Source: Oxytricha trifallax (taxonomy: Eukaryota > Ciliophora > Spirotrichea > Sporadotrichida > Oxytrichidae). Taken from it: DNA of 64,000 nucleotides. Under the pieces are notes generated by a model that worked only from the letters and a program-made list of their open reading frames with translations, had not been told where the DNA came from and ran no database searches. The position numbers were made by a program, and so were the translations under genes. This document shows, in pieces, positions 35,401 to 48,288 of this stretch. Location: the NCBI GenBank assembly GCA_000711775.1, contig ARYC01001080.1, positions 1 through 64,000 on the forward strand, in the 5' to 3' direction. Position 1 is the first letter of the stretch; every line of letters begins with the position of its first letter.

Positions 35401-38400
35401 TTACAATCAAAAATTATTAATAATGTCAGAAATAAAATAAATCAATGCAGATTCAAAGATAATTAAAACTTTTTATTCATTTTAAATTATTATATTTTAG
35501 CAAATATAATATCACAAAAATATAAAAGATTTTATTTGAATTCCAACTGGGAACCTACAATTCTCATCATCAGGATTACCCACGCGCATGCAGAGTATAA
35601 CATCAGGAATACGTTTAAGCCAAGGGATGTCTCTTACATCAATATCAGTCTTGGTTGGACTCATGTAAATAGGTAGTTTGAAAATGCCTCTATTAAGGTC
35701 ATAATAGATATCAAATAAGTTCAAAATAGTCCATCCATAACTCACATATTTCTCTTGCATTGGTGAATTGGGTTTAGGTACTTAAAGTTCAATTATTAGA
35801 TTTGAGGAAGGGTGTGTTTGAATGTTCTTTATTTGATTGAACTCCTTAAACATGATTCTGTTCTTATCCTAATCTTCAGGGTCAGGTTCAGCGTCATGAA
35901 TATCAATGAGAGTAGGAGGTATGATTGACCTACTCACATTGTATACGGCATAAACCAATCTCATTGATCTAAATTGTCTTTAAAGTCTGGAAGCAAAGTC
36001 ATAGTATATATTCATTCCTCTTTCTGGTTTATATACATTTGGATTAAATTCATCGTCAAAAGCACCTGGCTGCTGATCTTGGGGAATATCAAACTAAGGT
36101 GGCTTAAAGAAATCTTGCTAAGTGTCTGGCTTTATAATAGGAGGAGCTAAACTTTACCTAGTGCTCATTCTGCCATAGTCAGGTTATTCTTGTTAGTTTC
36201 TTGCTGATTGCAATCTAGGTGGTTCAAAGAATTATTGAGATTATTAAGTCATTGGTGGCTGTATAGAATAATAAATAATTAAAAACCTGATATTAAGCAG
36301 TTTGAGGTTTATAGTCATTAGGCTGTTATCTTCCAGCATTTTTAAGTTTAGCTTCCAGTATTTATCTCTTTTAATCTTCCAACCACTTCTCGTGTTTAAA
36401 TCTTCTCTCATCTTCATATTTTTACTTTTCAAAATCTCTCCTTATTTTCTCTAGTCTTTATTCCTATAAAACCTTTTCAATTTCTCCTCTCATAGTACTT
36501 AGCTCTTTATATTGGTCCATTTTATAGCGATAGAGTTCACTGTTTACAGGGAGTTTTGATATTTGCCTTAGGGCATCAAATTCTTAAGCAGTCAGATTCA
36601 TGAGTAATTTTTTATTTATTATATACCAACATAAATTATATAGGATGAGAGCCCTCTCTTCAACTTCAAGATCTTCACACCTGAATTCATTCTATCTAAA
36701 CACAAAGTCCTCTGGGAATGGTTCTTTTGTACTCGCTCTTAATCCTCCCTTTAACTTGCTAACACCTAGCATAGTTTTAATTTGATTTAAATCCTTATCA
36801 GTGTTGCCCACTAAACTGTCAAATTGTTAGAATGATCCCTAGCCTTACTTGATATTTTGAAGTTCTTTTTCAAGTAAATCATTCTGTATTTCTTGTTCTT
36901 TTATTACTTTATTCATAATTTCTATTTAAGGGTTGAGGTAGGGCTGAACGATCACTGGATTTGGCTCTGGCTTGTGCTCTTAGTTATATCTCTCTATACT
37001 TTATGCTCCACTCATCAAAGGAGGAGGAGGTGGAATATAATAATATTTTAATTTATATATTAAATAATAATCTAAAATTATATACTGTGGTGCGTTTAGC
37101 ATCGATAGAGGCATTTAAGGATGAAAGTTAACAGGAAATTAGCCAGTACCAAACGCAGGAGGAGGATACATACCTGGTCCCATCATAGGCGGTGGTAAAA
37201 ATGGTGGGACATCATGTTACATTATAGTTAAATTTAATTAATATATTAGTGTAATTGAGATTTAATAACTATATATTATATAGCTTGTGGTTGAATAGTT
37301 GATTGAGCAATTGCAGCAGATGGACTTTAATTTTGCTGATTCATTTTATTAAGTAAATGATTTTCAAGATCATCCAATTAAGAATAGAATTGTGGATCAT
37401 TCTCACCATCTCTTGCGTATTCTTCTCTTAACTGTTTCAGTTTTTATAAAACATCAGCATCCGATTCAATCCCAGCTGCAAATCCCATGCCTCTTGGAGC
37501 TTAATAAGATTTTTATGGATTAAATTATTCATTTCTAGTAAGTTAGCCATTGTTATTTGGCTGAATCATGCTTCTTCGTACATCACCTATAGGATCAGTA
37601 TTGTATTTATTTCCAGGATTCTTCTGCATCCATTTATCAAATTTCTTTAAATAAGGGAATTTTAGAAATATATAATTAAAATTTATGAATACAAGTGAGT
37701 TATTAACTGTATTTATAATATTTAAATTAGATATCTTTAGAATTATAATGTTGTTTGAAAATGGGGCAAAAGTAAGAAAAATTTGCTACTTTTGCCCCAC
37801 TTTCTGTTTGATGATAATTGATAGTTTAATTTACAAATTTACTTCCACTTTACATTTTCTCTATTTCCTCTTTTTTTTAATATTATATTATGTTTTATTT
37901 AATGATTAAGATTTTTAGATAAATATACTAATTTTTACATAATTTCTGATTATAAATTTACTTATTTAAATGTCTTAATTATATATTTATATCAAACTCA
38001 GGATTCAATGATCAGATTATTAAAATAAAACAGAAATTTTATAAATAACTTCCATTTTTAATAAATTTACTTAATTCATGACTATATATTTGTTAACTAA
38101 ATTAATAGAGCTTTAAAAAGCAAAAATTTATAAGTATAAATCCTCAAAATAAACATATATAAATATGGTAATTATATATAAAATAATAAGCAATCATTGA
38201 ATTTCAATCATTTCTAGTCCAAATTATTGATTATCATGCTAAGAATAATTATATAGCTTACTGTTATGATCTTAAAATTAGCTATCGTTAATGTGTATTA
38301 TATATTTCTACAACTCACTTTAAAAAATAATTTTGATAATTATCTAGTGATAGCGTCTAATTCATCTAATTCTGGTAACGCTTCTCTAAGCATCTTTTCT

Positions 38401-39645
38401 CTCTCCTATTTAAGATGATTTATCCTAACCTAATCCGTGAGAAGTTTATCTTTAACTGCAGGATCAAGCTAAACTCTTGTGATATCAAATCCTGAGCTAG
38501 GACCACCACCTCTTTGAATGATGTCATTTGCTACCCATCTAGATGCTTCATTCTTTCTCAAACTGGTAAAATCTCCTTGTTTTACTTTATCCAAATCTTC
38601 CATAATTCTTTGTCTGTCTCTTTCCAGGTTATCTTTCTTTTACTATAATACAGCTATATCTTCACCTCTCTGCTTGGCTATTTCAACTTCCTTTCTCCTC
38701 ATTACTTAACCATAGTACTCACTATTATTCACTTGTTGAGTTTTCTTCTCCCTATCTTCTTTTAGTCTTCGCTCTTGTTCATATGATTTTGCTTCTAGAT
38801 TCTTGATTTCATCTATGACTTCTTCTTCTCTCATTCTAAGATTTTCTCTCTCAGCTGCCAATCTTTCAAGCTCTCTTCTCTTATCTCTTTCAAGAGCATT
38901 AGTCTTGGTTTTTTCAATTTCTTTGAGGTTTCTCTGGATTTCTTCTTTTTCAAGCTTTGCTCTAAGTTCTCTCTCTTTCTTCAGTTCAAGTTCTTTAATA
39001 AGATCATGCATGGCTTTGTCCTGTTCCATCCGTTACTATCTCAAGAAATTTCTCTCTTTCTTCATATCTTAAAGACCATCAATTAACTCTCTTTCCTTAG
39101 CTCTAACTGCATCTTTGGAGATGTCTTCGAATTTCCTGTGCTCAGATTGGAAATAGTTTCTAAGATCTTCAAGGTTCATTTTTCCTATGTTTGGGTTTGT
39201 GCCAGGTGCCATTGGTTATCCCTAGCCTCCATCTTTTATGTATTATTTCACCTGAAAATATGATTTACAATAAGAGAACGAATATAATAAAATCAGGAAT
39301 AATCTTATATAAATTCTTCTTACTTCTTGAAAATTAAAGTTTAAATTTTGCTCAAATGGTTTATGACCAAGTTCTTGAAGTCTTTATTCAAGCTTTCCAA
39401 CATCAGCATAAGAACTGTCGGAGCAAAACTATAATCGATATTGATTTAAAGGTTTCATGTGCAAAATATATTTTGATTTACTTTTTTGACGTGGTTAGCT
39501 AGGGAAGCTGAATTATCAAATCTCATTTTGCAATTCCTAATGAAAATGATATTTTTATACAAAACAAACAATATTGTTAAAGCTACCTGCATTCATTTAG
39601 TAACTGTGGTGGATTAATGTTACTTCCATATTATTCTAAATTCAT
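32413..39645 (-). CDS. CCDC17-like protein: zinc finger, coiled coil, C2-like repeats
   Basis: ATG 39645 opens MNLEQYGSNINPPQLLNEC. After an intron the reading ECRNCKMRFDNSASLANH…FC forms a C2HC zinc finger. A long charged coiled coil follows (39200-38350; SSGFDITRVQLDPAVKDKLL). Across a ~690-bp insert it continues KKFDKWMQKNPGN, a proline-rich stretch (PPFLPPPMMGPGMYPPP, about 37190) and more coil. Two or more C2-like units come next: GWTILNLFDIYYDLNRGIFK at 35700, and VDFYVDGARFLPENVSYSR with the following FPLFLNF…SGCYQIPIY at 34150-33760. A final unit has WTYIPVYD and the tail QYLQFIDKVITQKYGN-TGA (32413-32415). Zinc finger + coil + GWT/LP repeats is the layout of CCDC17-like proteins, conserved in ciliated organisms. 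The protein is roughly 1,700 residues or more; many IES borders are not fixed. Confidence 0.65.
37650..38340 (-). other. ~690-bp insert (probable long IES) inside the CCDC17-like gene
   Basis: Upstream coding ends near LPELDELDAIT (38340) and resumes near YLKKFDKWMQ (about 37650). Between them the DNA is over 80% AT without coding character, and it contains a perfect 13-bp-arm hairpin. There is no plausible GT..AG pair that I can settle on. Alternatively two separate genes abut here. Confidence 0.5.
37762..37799. repeat. perfect 13-bp inverted repeat (hairpin)
   Basis: TGGGGCAAAAGTA at 37762-37774 and its exact reverse complement TACTTTTGCCCCA at 37787-37799, with a 12-bp loop. It is the only GC-bearing motif in the surrounding insert. 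Confidence 0.8.
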
Positions 39646-39864
39646 TTTCTAAGTTACTTATATTAATTTCGAATTACTTTATCTTCAAATTAACTTTTTT
39701 TTTTACAAATGAACTAGTCTGAAATTTTAAAATTTTGATAAATAGAGAATAAATAATTTACTAAATAAAATAAAAAAATCTTTACAAATTAATCATGTCA
39801 AGCAATTATGAAAAATAATAGAGAATTGATATATAGAAATAAACTTATAAAACAAAATGGAATA

Positions 39865-40280
39865 TTGTAGAAATAAATTTGAATTTGGAAAATTAATTAT
39901 AATTAAAATAAATGTAAATCAAAATATTGGCAGTTAAAGTTGGCAATTTTAAACGATCTTGGGCTCATTCGATAGAGAATTCAAAATTAGCTGGACTTTA
40001 TTATTGGCGGTACTATTTTATTGCATCCCTGAATCGAGTTAACTCGACTTTAATGTGAGGGTAAAATTTAATGAATTTAGATGCATTTAATTAAAGTCGA
40101 GTTAACTCGATTCAGGGATGCAATAAAATAGTACCGCCAATAGTAAAGTCCAGCTAATTTTGAATTCTCTATCGAATGAGCCCAAGATCGTTTTAAAATG
40201 GCCAACTTTAACTGCCAATATTTTGATTTATATTTATTTTTATTATAATTAATTTTCCAAATTCAAATGTATTTCTACAA
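39865..40280. mobile_element. 416-bp palindromic MITE, copy 2 (TA-flanked)
   Basis: The termini TTGTAGAAATA and TATTTCTACAA are exact inverted repeats flanked by TA on both sides (39863-39864, 40281-40282). Arms of about 185 bp pair almost perfectly (e.g. AAAATATTGGCAGTTAAAGT, GGGCTCATTCGATAGAGAATT, TTGCATCCCTGAATCGAGTT) around a loop near 40055-40080. The core matches copy 1 at 19753-20148. Near-perfect arm pairing suggests a younger insertion than copy 1. It lies upstream of the CCDC17-like gene. Confidence 0.9.
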
Positions 40281-40303
40281 TAGTAACTATTAGAACAGCC
40301 TCA

Positions 40304-40515
40304 TCATGAAAACTAATCAATCATGCTTACTGATGAATAACAACAATTCTCATTCAAACTTTTGTCATTAGAAATAAGTTTAGAATTTTCATCCAACCCT
40401 TCATCGACACTAAACAGGTACTTCTCCTATATAAATAATAATGCAAGATTTGTTTTTTTAACTTACATTTTCGTGAGTGTAACTGCTCCACCAGCATCTC
40501 TATATATTTTTCCAT
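40304..40515 (-). CDS. small acidic protein of unknown function
   Basis: ATG 40515 reads MEKYIEMLVEQLHSRKCK. After removal of an AT-rich insert bounded by AAG (CTT on the plus strand at 40462-40464 and 40421-40423) it continues YLFSVDEGLDENSKLISN and ends VSMIDQFS-TGA (40304-40306), about 57 residues. The first half is helical, the second acidic and Ser-rich. No family recognised. It may be only the last exons of something longer, or a free-standing small gene beside MITE copy 2. Confidence 0.4.
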
Positions 40516-40559
40516 TTTATTGTTAATCTATTTCATTTTAATTTACCAATTCTCTTTAT

Positions 40560-43500
40560 TTTTCATAAATAGTAGACACTTAATTTTCTCATCTGATACA
40601 AAAAACTAACCTAATACTTAGAATACGCAGACTACAGAATCACTCTAACATCAATAAATAAAGAATCACAGTCAGATTATGATCGAAAAAGTTAAAACTC
40701 TAAGTATGGTATAAGAAGCATTATAAACAAAGTCAAAGGACGTGTAGAACTATGGAAAGTGTGCGCTATCATAATCTGCTCTAAAATAAACTAAAACCTA
40801 TAAATTCAATTAAGAGGATTAAATCAAGAAATTGCCTCTAATCTCAGAAAATACTCAAATGCTTTAAAATGGAAATAGTTTTGATAAACGAGTATAGCAG
40901 AAAAACTTGAGTGCAGCGACCAATCGAATAATACTCACATCACCAATTAAGAGACCAGTCAGTAGTTACAGTAATACTCATAGAAATTTACAAAAATCTT
41001 CTTAAAAGACCGAAGATAGTAACTCAAATCGATTAGTGTCAATGTGTTTCTAATCCCAAGCTTCGCCATTCTTGAATATGATTTCATCTGCCACTGTTAA
41101 TAGAAAAGAACTTATCAATAATCCAGTAAAGTTAGGAAATATGTTTATTAATGATTAGCAGAGATAAGTTGTGAAATAGAGAGTAGTAATAAATGGACCA
41201 TAAGGAAATGGAAATTCAATGTAGAATTCTATGTTTAAAAATAACAGTATGAATTAAAACGGAACAAGTCAAATTTATGATATATTATCTAGTTTTTTTA
41301 ATGACAATCATCCCTAATTAAAGTAGCAGAGTCCCTTTTCATAGGCCAGAGCTTAATCAGCAAAATCAAATCACAGTAATTAATCACACAACCATACAGG
41401 TTATTCATCTCAAGGTTTTAGTACATTTTACTCCTCAAAACTATAACAAACTTAGAGTTAGATGCATTAAATCCAGTAATTAAAGAAGACTTTTTCCTCA
41501 AGCAAATTTGATAGTACTTTGAGAAACATCAATAATTCTAATATTTTTATAACTTCGCATCACAAGATAAAAAGGAAAGTAATAGTGCTTAAAAAGCCTA
41601 AACTTGTCTTGTATGGAATAAAGAAACTCAAAATTTAGTTTTACAAACTGTTGAAGATCATAAGAATATTCATTCAACTCCTAAAATTAGTAATATAATT
41701 AAAAAACCAAGTTTGATTTCAAACTATATAAAGCCTCAAGACAATCTGAAATAAGCCAACTCTGGAACATCAACTATGTCATCACTATACCTAAAGGAAA
41801 GGAAGAAGATATAGTTGTAGCAAATGATTGATAAGAAAAATGTACTCACAAGGCCTCTCGTTAACGAGAGAACAGAGCGAGTAATCCCAAATGAACTAAG
41901 GAAAGTAGTGGAAGAAATTGAAAGAGATCTTTAGAAATATTATTCAACCTATAGTTTAGTTGATTATTTAATAACCAATTGTTTCTTAATTATACACAGA
42001 GAGTGTTATATCAAATGACAGTTAAAATAATGTGAGCATAAGAATGTAAAATATAGATATAGACTAAAAATTGAAAGGAAGAATGAAGAATGGACAAGGC
42101 ATAGGATTCTTAGAAAATGGAGATATATTCTCAGGATAGTGGAAGGATGGAAAAAGAGATGGCTTTGGAAGTTGTAAATTTTTCAAGGGAGGCTATTACA
42201 AGGGTCAATGGGTTAATGATTAAATTTTGGGCGAAGGGGTTCTAGTGATCATAGATGGCTTGACAATTGGCGGAAAGTTCAAAGAAAATGGGATGGTAGT
42301 GGCAGGTTAAAAGTATTAAATTCTGGTAAGCATGAATAATTTCATTTTATTTAAGAATTATAGTATCCAAATGGCGAGTACTTCGACGGGCAAATTAACT
42401 AATAACAGAAAAAGAATGGAAAAGGAGCATATTTTTACTCGAATGGAGATTTTTATGAAGGTGATTGGGTCAACAATAAACGTTAGGGCAAAGGAAAGCT
42501 TTATATGGATGATGGCTCAGAATACACTGGTGACTTTATAATTAATTTACTATTTAAAATTTAATTTTTACAGATATAGCAACGATAAAGTTTTTGGAGA
42601 AGGCGTGTTTAAAGATGCAGATGGAAACAGGTATGAGAGCTCTAAGGAAAATAAAGGCTACTTTGATAATGGTCGATTGTAGAAAAAAGGCAAAGCTTTT
42701 TTTGTCAATGGAGATATTTACAAGGGATATTTCAAAGATGGAAAGTTTGATGGCAAAGCTAAAATGAGTTATAAGCATATAAGTACTGGTCATGGAGTAT
42801 TTTCAGAATAAGAAGCTTAATACAAAGGGGAGTTTAAGCATGGACGTAAACACGGTTTTGGAAAAATGGAATGGCAAGATGGCAGCAAATTTAAGGGAAT
42901 TTGGGAGTAAGACTAAAGAAAAAGTGGAGTACTTAAGATGAAGAAGTAGTAGAAGAAATATGAGGGTGAATTCAAAAACGATTTGTTTCATGGAAAAGGG
43001 AGAATGACTTTTATTTAATAAAAATTTGACTTTGAGGGTACATTTTAGAATGGTGAATGCCCACTTAAAGGTAAGATAACTTATCATGAAATTGGCGATA
43101 TATACGAAGGATAAGTAAATTAAAGTTTTTTAAAAGAGGGAAAAGGAAAATACACTTATAAAAATGGAGAAACGTTTGAGGGAAATTATTTGGAGGATCT
43201 TAAGCATGGGTATGGGTTACTTAAATAAAAAAATGGGGATTACTATAAAGGGAATTTCATGCGAGACAAACGTCATGGGCAAGGTTAATAATATGAAGCA
43301 AAAACTTAGTAACTATATGATGGTTATTGGAGAGATGATGAAAGAAATGGCGAAGGTGTGTTGTATTTACCAGATGGTAGCGAAAAGAAAGGTACTTGGA
43401 AAGGACTAGAAATAATTATTCAAAATCAAAATTTAATCTTGAAAAATATATATATTTATTAAATAAATTTTTATCAAATCTATATTGTCAAAAAATTAAA

Positions 43501-43600
43501 AACAACAATCAATCTTATACAATATGTATATAAAAGTATGGACTATATTAATAGTATAGATTTTCATTAATTATATATAGATTATTTTTATGATGATTTT
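40560..43600 (+). CDS. MORN-repeat protein with long disordered N-terminus
   Basis: The first half (to about 41950) is a Gln/Asn/Ser-rich disordered region (e.g. RVVINGPQGNGNSMQNSMF, SNHSNQSHNHTGYSSQGF) ending in a short helical part (VVEEIERDLQKYY). From about 42070 at least ten MORN units follow: GRMKNGQGIGFLENGDIFSG, YPNGEYFDGQ, FYEGDWVNNKRQGKGK, IYKGYFKDGKFDGKAK, YKGEFKHGRKHGFGKMEW, and the last YDGYWRDDERNGEGVLYLPD. A 41-bp GT..AG intron lies at about 42325-42365. One frame change near 41545 and another near 42545 imply small IESs. MORN repeats bind membranes or act as scaffolds, and several MORN proteins sit in cilia. The start is not fixed. The frame stays open to a TGA near 43600, but coding character ends at about 43410. 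Confidence 0.7.
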
Positions 43601-43639
43601 TGAATGGTTTTCGTTATAATTAAAATAATTTATTCATTT

Positions 43640-46600
43640 TATTTTCAATTTCAAATAAACCGTAACTATAGTAAGACTGCAAGTGAAAAACATGCTCCTC
43701 TTAAAAAAGGATAAAAAACAATTGAGTAGCTTTATGATTGGGGCAGAGGTTCTAATAAAGATAAAATAATATCACAGAGTCTTATTAATAAAATATGATT
43801 ATTACTAATTTCCATTAACAATTATTAAATTCTTAAAGAATAGTTTATATGTAATCTATTTTAATTAGAGGTAATTAAAATCATTAATAAATATTTATAA
43901 TGAACAATAGGTAGAAATCTTAATAATCGTCGATGAGTCTTTACATAAGAAAAAGACCTGGTCTCTCAAGTCTCCTTACGCAACATTATAGATCAAAATC
44001 AAATTTCTAGGACCTGTGTCTTAATGTATAAAAAACAGATATTACCACAAATATATAATGGGAATCTTCGCAGGGATCTTACAATGATTTGAATCCAAGT
44101 AATAAAAATACATCTGTTTAAAAAAGCGAAATATAAATTAATAAATAAGAGGAATTTTTGAAAAATAAAATGGGAATGGAGACTAATAAGTTGTTTCATA
44201 ATGATGAAAAAAGTTCATAATACTATAAAGATGAAATGTTAATAGACTATTTTAACACTTCAATCCCAAAGTTTAATTGTCTAAAAGTCAAAGAGTAAAA
44301 TTTTGATCCAAATCTTATCAATAAACAAAAGTTTGGTATAATATTTTCTATTTTAAGCCAATTTTGGCGATGCTTGAACTGAAACGCTTGCGAGATAAAT
44401 AATAACTAATATCTCGGGTTCATCAACCAAAGTTGTTTGATCTTAAATCTCGGACTCCATATGTTTTAGATACAAATATTCAAATTTCCTTAAATAAATA
44501 ATACGCTAAAGAGAAAGATTAAGAATATAGTGACTATGACAGTTCTTAAAGAGATAGGTTGAGAGAACTCAAAAGTAAATCAAGATTACTTAAATCTAGT
44601 TTGTCGAATACTTTTGTAATTCATAGAAAACAATCAACTTAATATATTTCAGACAAGAATCTTATCAGTAATTAGGCTTAGAATAATTATTTAAGCATGC
44701 GAAATAGAGCAGTGAATCCTGAATAAAATCATTAAGAAGATTTCACAGTATACACTTAAAGTTTGATTAAATCACCTAACATGATAAATACTGAATATAA
44801 ATCAAACAAATATGGCTAAAATAAGGAATAATAATAATATTAATAAGAGAATGATTATTAATAAAATGATAATTCAATCAATCATGCCAGGAATCGAAGT
44901 GAGATTGTTACTTTGTATAACTAAGGTATGTCATCTACCTCCCAAATTTCTCAAAAATATATTCAAAATTTAACTTCCTATGAAGATCAAAATGGACCTT
45001 AGTAATAAAAACTAATGAATTTTAGTTTGCCAAAAATAGCCAATAGCTCAAGAAATTTAAGTCAGCTTCCTATCAATAAATCAGCAAGAGTAGGCAGTAA
45101 CAACTCAATTGTAAATCATTTGAAAGAATTATAAATTCAACAAAAACTAAATAAAATAGAGAATTAGAAACTCTTAGAGTTAAATGGATTTCTGTAGTCG
45201 AATTACTCATATAATGAATATTATTTAAATAGTTTCAAAAGTAGCAATAATTCTTAATTGGATAATTCTGAGAAATTTCAAAATATTTAATAGTAGAAAT
45301 GTTATAATGGATATGGCACATAAGTTTCATACAATAATGCAGCAAATTAGTAAATAAGAGAAAAATATCAATTACAAAGAAAGGGAAATTAAGGAAATTC
45401 ATTTTCACAATAAGATAATAAATTATAAAACAATATATAAAGCTCTGTTAAAACAGATAGAAGAGCTATTGCTATTGATAATTAGAATAGTTTGAATGTT
45501 ACAATGGATTCCATTAGGACTCCAGTTGTAGATATCAAATAAAATTTAAATCAGGATAATATTAAAATTTAAATGAATAACTTTTGATTTAAGTATAAAC
45601 TAATAAGTGAATTTATCAAATAATTAATTGAATCAGATTTCATATGATAAAGGATGATAGAGATATCATTATTGGATTTTATGATTTTATTTCAGCTGAT
45701 ATATTTTATAATTTATTTCTTGTAAACTTATATATTTATTTTGAGCTATCTTGACAGAAATACTACTATTAAATGCATAATTTCCAAAGACGCCTTACAA
45801 AGTTAAGGTTTGAGTTGCCTGATTTAAATCAATTTGCTTCTGAGAATTAAACAGCTACTGTTAAGCAACCAGAGAAAGAAAGGCATATGTTATACGATAA
45901 AAAATGGAAGGATAAAACCAGAATGAAACTAGATAAACTTCTTGATGAGGGAATCTCTGATAATGTCGCAATTAAAATTACTAAGAAATCGAAGGAGTAA
46001 TCTGAGACTATGGCCAGACTATAAATGATGATTGAAGGACTCTCTAAATATCGCAAGGAATTTCATATTGACAGAGAACCTAAATATTATCTCAAGAGGC
46101 AGACTAGTGATATGAAAGTTAAATTTGAAGATGAAAATGAAATTAAAAAGCTTAAATAAGAGAGATAGTAGAGCAGAGACAAGAAAAAGAAAAGCTCAAG
46201 GAAGCTACACTATTTATAATCCCATAATAATTCACCCAGAAGTTACTTGAAAGAGCCTCAATTTAGTTAAGTCTCTTCCGTTTAGATAAGATCTACAAAT
46301 CTGAACTTGGGAGATGCTGCAGTTGATAAATAATCCAATCGAAAAAATAGCCATCATTAAAGTTTCAGGAATTCTTCTATTATTCCTAGTGAAGATAATA
46401 CACCCAGAAAAACGCAAATTCAGCAACTGGAGAGTAGGAATGAAAATTTACTAACTTAGGAGGAATATGGATTTAATATAAAAGTGAACCTTAATGATAG
46501 TAATCACTTAAGGATGCCCATTTATTAGAGAGTTATGGACCAAAATTAGAATTTGTAAAGTAATACCTTTTCAGAAGTAGTATAGCCAATAAAAATTAAA

Positions 46601-48110
46601 AACAACAAATAGATCAACTTGATAAAGGAGAAAAATTAAAAATCAAATAAAAAATTTGATTCAAATGCTTTGGACAATTATTAATCTCAAACATTCGAAA
46701 AATCTATAGTTTCTTTTAAAAATTAGAAAGAAATTAAAACTCAAAGATTTAAGTAGGGTAACAGTTTGGATTAAAAAACATAAAGAAATACCTACCACGA
46801 TCTCTATAAGTAATTTAAGAACGATAATAAAAATCGTAACAGCCCAGGAACTCTTGAAGATAGCTATTAATTCAATAAAAAGACATCAAATAATAGAAAT
46901 AAGTTTGTTCATCAAAGTTTTGATCTGTAGCTGAAACTTCCTAAGATATTTAAAAGTTCTTCAAAGGATTTATTTCCTAAAAGTTTGCGCAGATCAATTG
47001 ATAATTTAAATAATCATTTAGGTATAACTTCTCCAGAAAACAGCAGCAGTCGCACTTTTGAAATAAATCCTACAACTTAATAAACTAAATTAGTGCTTAA
47101 ATTGAAAATAAAGTCAAGATATGAAGTGAATGATTCTAATGAATATTATTTCTAAAATAATGATTAGAACAAAATTTAAAGGTCAATAAAAAAGAATTTA
47201 TAAGTTAGTACTCACAGATCAAAACAACCCTCACTTGATAGATCTAATGATTAATACTATTGAAAGATCAACATTGATTTATTTAAATAGGTTATATTTA
47301 ATATCATGCACAACTAAGTTAGTAATAAAATACAATTAATTTTTGTTACTGAGTTCTTTACATAAAAATAAAAAAAATTTAAGAAGATTAAAATTTTTAT
47401 TTTATTAAAGTGAGAAAATGATGACGAAAAAAAGATTTAATTATTTAAAATTTTTATTTAAATGTTTAAAATGGTATTAATATTTATTTTTCTAATTTAT
47501 TAAAATCTTTTTATCCAAATTAGTTTTGTCTGAGCATTAATTAACAAATTAATCTAAAAAATACCTAAGAAATAATGTTAAGAACTAAAGTGGTTCTCAG
47601 TCTTTAAAATAATCATTTGATTTAAGTAACAATTAGAACTAAAACAGTTTTTCCTTGTTAACTTCTAGAAATAACTAAAAATTGCTTGACATTATAAATA
47701 AAAATATAAATTCAACGCCTCTGTAGGATGACCCCTATGAAGGAGTAAGTGCTAAGAGAACAGTTGATGCTAGTAATTAGAAATAGTCAGTTTAGTTTTG
47801 GAAAAAAGAAATCACTAGGTTCCATGAAAAACCTATTCATAACCCATAAATAATTTAACTTACCATTATTTTAAGTTAATTTTTTAAATACTTTCATATA
47901 GAATTACCTAAATGATCATTCCTTAAAATATTATTAAAAAACCACACTTTATTTTTTGTTTATTAATTCCCCGATCGCATAATAACTATTGCTATAAAAT
48001 AAATTAAATATAATTAATAAGTTATAAATCAATCTATTTCTTTTGTATTAATAGAACAGCCTTTTCTATGGATAAAGCTATGATCACAGTCAAAGTAAAT
48101 TTGGAGTAAA
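43640..48110 (+). CDS. long N/Q-rich disordered protein, unknown function
   Basis: Successive open stretches with only Gln-coded TAA/TAG carry the same composition bias (Asn, Gln, Ser, Lys): YDWGRGSNKDKIISQSL at 43740, YIRKRPGLSSLLTQHYRSKS from 43936, a 390-codon run from about 44400 (KLFDLKSRTPYVLDTN … RTPVVDIKQNLNQDN) to TGA near 45587, a 500-codon run from about 45770 (MHNFQRRLTKLRFELPDLNQ; KKWKDKTRMKLDKLLDEG; LSKYRKEFHIDREPKYYLK), and a last piece at 47530-48110 (DDPYEGVSAKRTVDASN, AFSMDKAMITVKVNLEQ). The pieces are separated by very AT-rich inserts of 100-270 bp, probably IESs or introns. The KKWKDKTRMKLDKLL region is the only globular-looking segment. I treat them as one gene, but two adjacent genes cannot be excluded. 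Confidence 0.5.
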
Positions 48111-48288
48111 GTATATTTGAGTATCTTATTTAAACTTAATTTCATTATAATTTATACATTATTGTCTTTCAAATAAAAATAGTTATATTAAATATACATT
48201 TTAAATATTAAATATTATAACTGCAATGGAATTTAATAGAAATTATTAATAAATTTGTTATAATAGAATAGAAATGTTAAAGTAAATT

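Noticed and set aside
38803-39072. Serine/leucine-rich + strand open frame
   Set aside because: Antisense of the Glu/Lys/Arg coiled coil of the CCDC17-like gene; typical mirror composition.
42554-43087. Two minus-strand hydrophobic frames
   Set aside because: Antisense of the MORN repeats (Gly/Lys/Tyr units read backwards as Phe/Ile/Ser).
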